Positions 14,899-21,042 of a DNA stretch of 22,390 nt are shown in pieces. The position numbers were made by a program, and so were the translations under genes. The stretch's first letter is position 1, and every line of letters begins with the position of its first letter. The notes below the pieces were generated by a model, which was not told where the DNA came from, made no database searches, and worked only from the letters and a program-made list of their open reading frames with translations. Location of the stretch: NCBI GenBank assembly GCA_046482845.1, contig JAWOEJ010000092.1, forward strand, positions 1 to 22,390. Direction: 5' to 3'. This DNA comes from DATFJZ01 sp046482845 (GTDB taxonomy: Bacteria > Desulfobacterota > Desulfobacteria > Desulfobacterales > Desulfobacteraceae).

Positions 14899-15582
14899 AT
14901 GGACTATCACAGCTTTAAAAAAATATATGCCAGTTTTGGAAAAGACATTTTCCAGGAGATTTTCAGGAACAACCAGGATGTCATCCGCATTAAAAAAGAG
15001 AAAACCGCCCTTGGCAACCTGGAAAAAATTTTTAATGCAGTGTTCAGCATCAGCTGTAAAAAAGGCTTTCATGCCATGAGCATGCGGGATCTCAGCGAAA
15101 AAACCAATATCAGTCTTGGGGCGCTGTACGGGTATTTTCCAGGGAAAAAACAATTGCTGAGCATCATACAGTCCCAGGGCGATGCCATGATCAGAAAAGT
15201 GCTGGCCCGGTCCTCTACTGCCCATGAGCATCCCCGAAACCAGCTGGCATCTGTGATTAAAGCCCATGTGTTTATGTCGGAAATGTACCGGCCCTGGTTT
15301 TACTTTATTTTTATGGAAGCGGGAAGGATTAACCCGGCGCAGTTTAAAGCCGTGGAATCCATGGAAAAATATACCGGCAAAATCCTTGTGGATATTCTAA
15401 AACAGGGAGAACATCAGGGGGTGTTTAAGCCGGGAAATCATGAACTCACAGCAGGTATGATCAAGGCCATGCAGCAGGAATGGTATTTAAAACGCTGGAA
15501 ATACAGGCGCCTTAAGATATCCGTGGATGAGTTTGCAGACCATTTAATCGCCGTGGTGGAAGCCTTTTGCCTGGCAGGTTAA
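14899..15582 (+). CDS. TetR-family transcriptional regulator
   Basis: A 227-residue protein with an unusually long leader (about 40 residues) before the helix-turn-helix: IFNAVFSISCKKGFHAMSMR, DLSEKTNISLGALYGYFPGK, residues about 43-84. The C-terminal helices would bind a ligand, plausibly an acyl-CoA from the pathway. Its ATG follows the dehydrogenase stop codon with no gap and no good ribosome binding site, so translation is probably coupled. A later start near residue 31 would give a more typical length. The likely target is the GAAC-GTTT-GTTC dyad in front of etfB; that is inference from location. Confidence 0.9.
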   Translation: MDYHSFKKIYASFGKDIFQEIFRNNQDVIRIKKEKTALGNLEKIFNAVFSISCKKGFHAMSMRDLSEKTNISLGALYGYFPGKKQLLSIIQSQGDAMIRKVLARSSTAHEHPRNQLASVIKAHVFMSEMYRPWFYFIFMEAGRINPAQFKAVESMEKYTGKILVDILKQGEHQGVFKPGNHELTAGMIKAMQQEWYLKRWKYRRLKISVDEFADHLIAVVEAFCLAG

Positions 15583-15606
15583 AAAACAGAGAATGGAGAC
15601 GTCTTT

Positions 15607-16674
15607 ATGCAGATAACAGACAGGGCAGATGCTGTCAGGCCGGGAGAAGAGATTGACGGGGCAGCAGTAAAGGAGTTTTTACAGAAAAATATCCCCGGGC
15701 TCAAGGGGGATATGGATGTTTACCAGTATCCAGGGGGGTTTTCCAACCTGACCTATCTGATCTGCATGGGAGGAAGAAAACTGGTTTTAAGACGGCCGCC
15801 CCTGGGTGCCAATGTAAAGGCCGGCCATGACATGGGCCGGGAATACAGGATATTAAAAGCAGTGCACACGGTGTTTCCCTTTTGTCCGGAGCCGCTGGCA
15901 TATTCAGAGGATCAGGCTGTTCTGGGGGCGCCCTTTTTTGTCATGGAAAAATTGTCCGGCATTATTTTAAGGAAAGATTTGCCTGAAGAAATGGTTTTGT
16001 CAGAATCAGAAGCCAGAACATTGTGCATCCATCTTGTTGATCTTTTTGCTGATATCCATGAAATTGATATAGACAGGGCCGGGTTGAATTCCTTTGGAAA
16101 ACCTGCCGGGTATATCAGAAGACAGGTGGAGGGTTGGATCAACCGGTACAAAAAAGCAAAAACACCGGATGCTCCGGGGTTTGAGGCGGTTACAGAATGG
16201 CTGACGGACAGAATGCCTGGGGATACAGACCGTCCTGCTCTGATTCACAATGACTACAAGTTTGACAATGTGGTGCTGGACCCTGACTGCCCTGGGAAAA
16301 TCATCGGCATCCTGGACTGGGAAATGGCCACCATAGGCGATCCTTTGATGGATCTTGGCAGCAGCCTTGCCTACTGGGTGGAGGCAGAGGACCCCGAAGA
16401 AATGCAGATGATCCGCACCATGCCCACCAATATGCCTGGGGCGCTGACCCGAAGGGAAATCCTGGATTATTATGAAAAAAAGACAAAAAGAAGCACGGAA
16501 AATTTTGATTTTTACTATTGTTTCGGTCTGTTCCGTCTGGCTGTGATTGCCCAGCAGATTTACTACCGGTATTACCACGGGATTACCACAAACAAGCGAT
16601 TTGCCATGCTGATCTTTGCCGTAAACAGCCTTGAAAAAACAGCGTCCAGGGTGATAGCATCTTCACATTTATAA
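15607..16674 (+). CDS. APH-like kinase, ACAD10/11 and LvaA type
   Basis: A 355-residue aminoglycoside-phosphotransferase-fold protein. The N-lobe has the ATP loop YPGGFSNLTYLI (40-52) and KLVLRRPP (58-65). The catalytic loop is LIHNDYKFDN (212-221, with D216) and the metal-binding segment is ILDWEMATIGDP (235-246, with D237 and E239). This subfamily is found fused to or beside ACAD10/11-type dehydrogenases. In the Pseudomonas levulinate pathway and in mammalian ACAD10/11 it phosphorylates the 4-hydroxyl of a 4-hydroxyacyl-CoA. GGAG is 8 nt upstream of the ATG. All catalytic residues are present. Aminoglycoside resistance is unlikely given the neighbours. Confidence 0.9.
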   Translation: MQITDRADAVRPGEEIDGAAVKEFLQKNIPGLKGDMDVYQYPGGFSNLTYLICMGGRKLVLRRPPLGANVKAGHDMGREYRILKAVHTVFPFCPEPLAYSEDQAVLGAPFFVMEKLSGIILRKDLPEEMVLSESEARTLCIHLVDLFADIHEIDIDRAGLNSFGKPAGYIRRQVEGWINRYKKAKTPDAPGFEAVTEWLTDRMPGDTDRPALIHNDYKFDNVVLDPDCPGKIIGILDWEMATIGDPLMDLGSSLAYWVEAEDPEEMQMIRTMPTNMPGALTRREILDYYEKKTKRSTENFDFYYCFGLFRLAVIAQQIYYRYYHGITTNKRFAMLIFAVNSLEKTASRVIASSHL

Positions 16675-16686
16675 TTTTTCTTTATA

Positions 16687-16796
16687 CTCGATGATCTGGT
16701 TTTTGGGCTTGGTCATAATCTTGGCCAAATCGGCTGGTTTGTTGATTAACCTGACCCCGTTTTCGAGAAATCAGATATAAAAACTTGATCATCGAG
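16687..16796. mobile_element. MITE copy E with TTATA target duplication
   Basis: A 110-bp element, CTCGATGATCTGGTTTTT on the left and the complement of CTCGATGATCAAGTTTTT on the right, flanked by TTATA on both sides (16682-16686 and 16797-16801). Its interior differs from the other four copies, so only the ends place it in the family. It lies between the kinase and SDR genes of the degradation cluster. Confidence 0.8.
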
Positions 16797-16865
16797 TTAT
16801 AGAAATTTTATCATATAGTGTAAGGTTGAAGTTTAAGTCATATTTAAGCGTAAAAGGAGAAAAAA

Positions 16866-17618
16866 ATGGATACGTTCAATCTGGAAGGGAAAACCGCGGT
16901 TATCACAGGCGCCAGCAGGGGAATCGGATTTGCTGTTGCTGAAAAGCTGGCCATGCACAAGGCTGATTGTGTACTGGTCAGCCGCAAAGAAGAACCGCTC
17001 AAAGCGGCAGCTTCCAAAATCCAGGAAAAAGGAGGCAAAGCAGAAGCCATTGCATGCCATGCCGGTTATCCGGAACAGATCCAGGCCCTGTATGAAAAAA
17101 TCTCAGAGAAATACGGGTCTGTGGACATTCTGGTCAATAACGCGGCCACCAACCCCCATTTTGGGGAGATGCTGACGGCAGATGAGGGGATATGGAACAA
17201 AACCGTTGACGTGAACCTCAAGGGACCGTTTTTCATGATCAAATACGCAATGCCGCTGATGAAGGAAAAAGGAGCCATTGTGAATGTGTCCTCCATGAAT
17301 GCTTTAAAGCCCGGAATTTTTCAGGGGGTGTATTCGGCAACCAAGGCCGCCCTGGTGAATATGACCCAGACCCTGGCCAGGGAGCTGGCACCCAGGGGAA
17401 TCCGGGTCAATGCCCTGCTGCCCGGTCTGACCGATACAAAGTTTGCCAGTGCCATTATTTCCACAGACGATATAAGGGAATATGCCGTGTCTCAGATTCC
17501 CATGGGCAGGTATGCCCAGCCTGAAGAGATGGCCGGTGCTGTTCTGTACCTGGTATCTGATGCCGCCTCTTTTACAACAGGAGCCAGCCTTCTCTGTGAC
17601 GGCGGCATGCTTGTATAA
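16866..17618 (+). CDS. Short-chain dehydrogenase/reductase
   Basis: A 250-residue classical SDR. It has the TGASRGIG nucleotide loop (14-21), NNAAT (91-95), N117 in DVNLKG, and the catalytic set S143, Y156 and K160 (VSSMNALKPG, YSATK). The C-terminal GRYAQPEEMAGAVLYLVSDA and FTTGASLLCDGGM are typical of the FabG-like group. Strong AAAAGGAG precedes the ATG. By context it could reduce a 4-ketoacyl-CoA to the 4-hydroxy form (as LvaD does) or oxidise a 3-hydroxyacyl-CoA after hydration; sequence alone does not decide. It is separated from the kinase gene by MITE copy E and may have its own promoter. Confidence 0.92.
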   Translation: MDTFNLEGKTAVITGASRGIGFAVAEKLAMHKADCVLVSRKEEPLKAAASKIQEKGGKAEAIACHAGYPEQIQALYEKISEKYGSVDILVNNAATNPHFGEMLTADEGIWNKTVDVNLKGPFFMIKYAMPLMKEKGAIVNVSSMNALKPGIFQGVYSATKAALVNMTQTLARELAPRGIRVNALLPGLTDTKFASAIISTDDIREYAVSQIPMGRYAQPEEMAGAVLYLVSDAASFTTGASLLCDGGMLV

Positions 17619-17693
17619 TTTTTTTGTGCTGCCTGTTCAGGCGGTGCATTCTGTTAAACGTAAAACAGTGGAATATAAAAAGGTGGATATACA

Positions 17694-18458
17694 ATGAATG
17701 ATACACAAAACCAAACCCCTTTACAATTTACCTTGAAAGACGGGGTTGGAAGGCTGACCCTGAACCGGCCGGAAACCTATAATGCGTTTGATCTGCCCAT
17801 GGTTGAGGCTTTTGAAGCATTTTTGAGAGAACGGCGCTATGATGAAACCACCCGGGTGATTATTATGGATGGCGGAGAAGCAAAGGGATTTTGTGCCGGT
17901 CTTGATACCAAAACCTATGCACCGGAAATTTTCTCCATGTCTCCCATCAAGGCCTATGATGCCCAGGTCCGCATGAGCCGGCTGTTTCTGGCCATGCGCC
18001 AGCTGCCCCAGCCCATTATTGCATGCGTTCACGGCGCGGCTGCGGGTATTGGATTTTCCCTGGCCATGGCATCTGATATCAGGATAGTGGCTGAGGATGC
18101 CAGGTTTTCAGCTGCCTATATCAAGATCGGACTTGGGGGAGCAGATATGGCCTCTTCCTATTTCCTTCCCCGTCTCATCGGTGCCGGCAGGGCCTATGAG
18201 TATCTGCTGACAGGAAACTGGATGGATGCCAAGACCGCCATGGATCTGGGGTTTGCCTCAAGAATGGTAAAAAAAGAGGAAATGGCGGCAGCAGCAGATG
18301 CCCTGGCCGCTGATATGACAGATAAGTACCCCATGGGCCTTCGCATGACCAAGGAAGCCCTGAACTGCAGCCTGGACTGTGCCGGACTGGAAGCCGCTTT
18401 AAATATGGAAGACCGCAATCAGATCATGATGACCTATACCTACAGGATCAAGGAATAA
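17694..18458 (+). CDS. Crotonase-fold enoyl-CoA hydratase/isomerase
   Basis: A 254-residue crotonase. The oxyanion-hole segments are GFCAGLD (65-71) and HGAAAGIGFSLA (113-124). The two glutamates of classical hydratase (Glu144 and Glu164 in the rat enzyme) appear to be Ser122 and Tyr143 here. An acidic residue is kept at Asp151 in IGLGGADMASSYFLPR, the position of a catalytic Asp in dienoyl-CoA isomerases. This favours an isomerase or an unusual hydratase. AAGGTGG precedes the ATG. It is the last gene of the cluster and is followed by a hairpin at 18465-18487. In a 4-hydroxyacid pathway it could move the double bond of, or hydrate, the enoyl-CoA made by the ACAD. Confidence 0.9.
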   Translation: MNDTQNQTPLQFTLKDGVGRLTLNRPETYNAFDLPMVEAFEAFLRERRYDETTRVIIMDGGEAKGFCAGLDTKTYAPEIFSMSPIKAYDAQVRMSRLFLAMRQLPQPIIACVHGAAAGIGFSLAMASDIRIVAEDARFSAAYIKIGLGGADMASSYFLPRLIGAGRAYEYLLTGNWMDAKTAMDLGFASRMVKKEEMAAAADALAADMTDKYPMGLRMTKEALNCSLDCAGLEAALNMEDRNQIMMTYTYRIKE

Positions 18459-18464
18459 GTTTCA

Positions 18465-18487
18465 GCCGCAGGCCTGGAGCCTGCGGC
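18465..18487. terminator. Perfect 9-bp stem after the degradation cluster
   Basis: GCCGCAGGC (18465-18473), loop CTGGA, GCCTGCGGC (18479-18487). It begins 6 bp after the crotonase stop. The stem is GC-rich and perfect, but no T run follows on the plus strand, so it may be a processing or attenuating hairpin and not a classical intrinsic terminator. It also marks the broken end of the transposase remnant. Confidence 0.5.
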
Positions 18488-18493
18488 ATACTG

Positions 18494-19151
18494 CTACATA
18501 TTGTCCATGGCCGCCCGCTGGGCATCGGTGATGGCCCCTGTTTCCATGCAGGACCACACCGCATCCTGAATGGTTGAGGAATCTGCCCTGGGCGACATGC
18601 ATTGTTTTCCCTTTGAGCATATCAACAAAAAGGGTGATGTCTTTATGTCCTTTGGTCCTGATGGTTTCATCCATACCCACGGCTGACACTTGAGAATAAT
18701 CTTCTGAACTCTGCGCCTTATCAACATATTTTTCCAGAAGGCGCCAAATCTTATTGTCGTGTTCCTTGATGATCTGGCAGACCGAATGAACTGGCATATG
18801 AGCGCAGAGTTCCAGAACCAAAGCCTCAAATAAAAGGGTAAATCCTGAGTTCTGGCCAGCCCATGGCGGTGAAATCAGTTCTGTCGTGTTGTCATCCAAA
18901 GAGATCCTTGGAGTTCTGCAATGCAAATAGCATTCATGTTCAAAAAAATTTAAGTGCCGCCAGGTTTTGCCAATGGTATCCCTGGCTTTATATTTATCTG
19001 GAAATTCAGGATCTGTTGATGAAAATGTACTGCCGCGTTTGAAATCTATATAAATATCAAGCCGTTTTAAGGCTGAATCAAACTGAACATCTTTGATGTA
19101 CCAGGGATTCTGAATGGCAAGTGCTGCTGCAAAAATTTGGGTTTCAAACAT
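18494..19151 (-). pseudogene. Truncated, frameshifted ISL3-family transposase
   Basis: From ATG 19151 the minus strand reads MFETQIFAAALAIQNPWYIK, then DVQFDSALKRLDIYIDFKRG, KTWRHLNFFEHECYLHCRTP and AVGMDETIRTKGHKDITLFV, all typical of ISL3 transposases, including the first catalytic Asp region (GMDE). Near 18580 the frame shifts: HVAQG continues as DSSTIQDAVWSCMETGAITD in another frame, ending at a stop at 18494-18496 where the second half of the catalytic domain should begin. The zinc-finger cysteines usual near the N-terminus are also missing. No transposition activity is expected. No terminal repeats were identified. Confidence 0.78.
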
Positions 19152-19525
19152 AAAAATAAGGTTATGCCTCTGATATAGGTAAATAAGATAAAAAATCGCT
19201 TCGCTCAATCATTCATATGGGTTTTCAAGGCATGGGCAAAAAAGCTTGAATAATGAAAAGAAGATGCCTTTTTTTGGTAAATTGGGGGAGAAGATATCGG
19301 CTGAAAGGCTGATACCTCCTCTCTTGCACTATTCAATGCTATTTGCATTTGATTATCCCTTGTCAGGTTGCTCCCCGGCAGAGCTTGACTCCGTTTCATC
19401 AGATATACTTCTTTTAACATTGTCATGAAAAAAACTAAAGGGAATTTTAATTCGCGCAGGTTACTTTTCGACTGGATTTTGAATACACCTTCGTGGAGGT
19501 TACCCATACAAAATGGAAAAAATGC
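19152..19525. other. Gap between transposase remnant and parDE
   Basis: No recognisable gene. A 100-codon open frame on the minus strand (19205-19507) has no family features and I treat it as chance. The stretch probably holds the remains of the insertion sequence end and older chromosomal debris. Confidence 0.5.
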
Positions 19526-19563
19526 AATACAAACATTGACAATGATTGTATTTTGTTTATTAT
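19526..19563 (+). promoter_or_regulatory. parDE operator: parDE promoter with overlapping 27-bp operator palindrome
   Basis: TTGACA (19536-19541), a 16-bp spacer and TATTAT (19558-19563) form a strong sigma-70-type promoter. A palindrome spans 19526-19552: arms AATACAAACATTG and CAATGATTGTATT around a single A, with one mismatch in 13 pairs. It covers the -35 box, the arrangement expected for ParD or ParDE autorepression. Confidence 0.8.
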
Positions 19564-19597
19564 GGTATGTATTTGTGTTTTAGATAAGGAGGACAGC

Positions 19598-19846
19598 ATG
19601 CATATATCATTGACACCTGAGCTTGAAAGCAAAGTTAAGCAAATAGTAGCATCAGGTTTTTACAACAATGCCAGTGAAGTTATTCGGGATGCTTTGCGGT
19701 TCTGGGAAAAAAATGAAGAACTGGTAGAGCATATGAAACTCCAATTTTTAAAAGAACGCCTGGCGATTGGTGCGGATCAAGCTAAACAGGGGGACTTTTT
19801 GGCGCAATCCGTTAGCGAAATTATTGCTGAGGTAAAGAATGCCTGA
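19598..19846 (+). CDS. parD: ParD-type antitoxin
   Basis: An 82-residue protein starting MHISLTPELESKVKQIVASG, then FYNNASEVIRDALRFWEK. This is a ribbon-helix-helix DNA-binding domain (residues about 1-45) followed by a charged toxin-binding tail. The start at ATG 19598 is fixed by AAGGAGG (19586-19592) at good spacing; a longer frame from 19493 would begin upstream of the promoter. Overlap with parE is 8 bp (ATGCCTGA). It should neutralise ParE and repress the operon through the palindrome upstream. Confidence 0.93.
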   Translation: MHISLTPELESKVKQIVASGFYNNASEVIRDALRFWEKNEELVEHMKLQFLKERLAIGADQAKQGDFLAQSVSEIIAEVKNA

Positions 19847-20132
19847 ATACCGCCTTACCCCTTCGGCAAAATCAGATTTAATTGAAATCTGGCATTATAC
19901 TGCTGAGACATGGGGTGAGCAACAAGCTGAAAAATATCTTCAAGATATCGAGGATACGCTTAATGAACTTGCTGCCAATCCGGGGCTTGGAAGACGGCGA
20001 CCTGAAATCTCTCCAGAATATTATTCCTTTCCAGCACGGAAACATATCATCTTCTATCTTAACTCAGGTCCTCACATTGATATCATTGGTATTTTACATG
20101 GGAAAATGGATGTTGATAAAAATTTAATGTGA
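19839..20132 (+). CDS. parE: ParE/RelE-superfamily toxin
   Basis: A 97-residue toxin: MPEYRLTPSAKSDLIEIWHY, then EDTLNELAANPGLGRRRPEI, YYSFPARKHIIFYL and IDIIGILHGKMD. These match ParE in order and length. Family members inhibit DNA gyrase, though some relatives act on mRNA. The start overlaps the parD stop. The frame looks complete, so the module is probably active. Gaps of several hundred bp of decayed DNA on both sides suggest the pair arrived as a cassette and has been kept while its surroundings eroded. Confidence 0.92.
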   Translation: MPEYRLTPSAKSDLIEIWHYTAETWGEQQAEKYLQDIEDTLNELAANPGLGRRRPEISPEYYSFPARKHIIFYLNSGPHIDIIGILHGKMDVDKNLM

Positions 20133-20211
20133 GGATTACCCATCGACCAAGATTCTTTTTTCGGTCAGACGTCCCCCAGACTATCCTTTCAAGTGAATTT
20201 AAAGTTACGCT

Positions 20212-20430
20212 TTATTTTTTTCTTCTGTTTACTCCTGCAAGACCAAGAAGACCAAGACCGAAGAAGTTATGAATACGCCCAACAGGTTGAATTTGATCAA
20301 AGCGACCTATTGATGCTTCAGGGCCACCAATGGGCAACCAATCCACATAAAACTGAGGATATGCGACATTTGGAATCCGTCTTTTCCCACCACGATTCAG
20401 AGGGATCAAGAATTGATTGGATAGAATCAT
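20212..20430 (-). pseudogene. Remnant of a PEP-CTERM protein
   Basis: The minus strand frame ends FFGLGLLGLAGVNRRKK and then stop. This is the transmembrane-plus-basic tail of PEP-CTERM sorting signals handled by exosortase. A GGPEAS stretch lies about 25 residues before it, further than in an intact signal, where Pro-Glu-Pro directly precedes the hydrophobic helix. The 72-residue frame starts abruptly, has no signal peptide and is probably the scrambled 3' end of a surface protein gene. Confidence 0.5.
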
Positions 20431-20443
20431 TGGGGAAAGACAT

Positions 20444-20935
20444 TTATTCTGGGAAGTTCCCCTCTCTTATTTTTGAATGCCAGACACTATTGGGAAAAAC
20501 GGCTTCATATTCATCTTTGATGATTGGGCTCCCGGCCAAACTGTCTACCCAGGCTAAACCCTTGGTATAAAGTTCATCATCAATGGCAGGTAACGGAGAC
20601 GGTACAAGATTTCTTTTTCTTAACCCTTTCCTTGCTTTACGATTCTCTCGAGTCGTCTTCAACGCTTTTTGAAATTTTTTTGTTTTCTGGCAGTCAAGTT
20701 GTTGAATTTTGGTGAATATTTTTTTTGGGGGGGAGAGGGCGAGACAGCAAGAGAGAAATCAAGCGTCTCCCCTGGTGCGGCTTTTAACATGGGCCGTGCT
20801 TGATAAACATGTTCAAGTAGACTTGGGGTGTCTTTTTTATATTTATGTACAAAGGATGCAACGGCCCCCAAAACCGTAAGAGGCAATTCCTCTTCCAATA
20901 CTTCAAGCTGTTTATTGTCACTAAGAGACCATCTT
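20444..20935 (-). pseudogene. Unrecognised gene interrupted by a -1 frameshift in a homopolymer run
   Basis: Two minus-strand frames join into one plausible protein. The first reads KQLEVLEEELPLTVLGAVAS, then KKDTPSLLEHVYQARPML, ending near a C7A8 run (complement of 20719-20733). A -1 shift there leads into KIQQLDCQKTKKFQKALKTT, then RKRNLVPSPLPAIDDEL and WVDSLAGSPIIKDEYEAVF, stopping at 20444. The combined length is about 160 residues, with a basic linker in the middle. I do not recognise the family. The shift could be decay, a sequencing error, or programmed slippage on a classic A-rich slippery site. Confidence 0.4.
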
Positions 20936-21040
20936 TTATTTTAGCAGCTTGGCCAATATGGGTCGGTAGGCAATATTTGTATAAGGATTCAGCTCATAGT
21001 GAACTTCTTCGGCCCATGTTTTTTTCATTATCTGCAACAT
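20936..21040 (-). CDS. Short ORF directly after the BrxL-like gene, function unknown
   Basis: A 34-residue frame: MLQIMKKTWAEEVHYELNPY then TNIAYRPILAKLLK. It starts 2 bp after the BrxL-like stop codon. The composition looks protein-like, but there is no match I can name. It may be the N-terminal exon of the broken gene at 20444-20935 (the frame runs on into RWSLSDNKQLEV after a shift), which would make the whole 20444-21040 stretch one dead gene co-oriented with and downstream of the BrxL-like gene. Confidence 0.4.
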   Translation of the reverse strand: MLQIMKKTWAEEVHYELNPYTNIAYRPILAKLLK

Positions 21041-21042
21041 AA

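Noticed and set aside
15607..16674. Aminoglycoside resistance gene
   Set aside because: The fold is APH-like, but the neighbours and sequence type point to the acyl-CoA-linked ACAD10/11 kinase group.
19205..19507. A 100-codon minus-strand frame upstream of the transposase remnant
   Set aside because: No recognisable family, no ribosome binding site and a low-complexity Ser-rich translation; probably chance.
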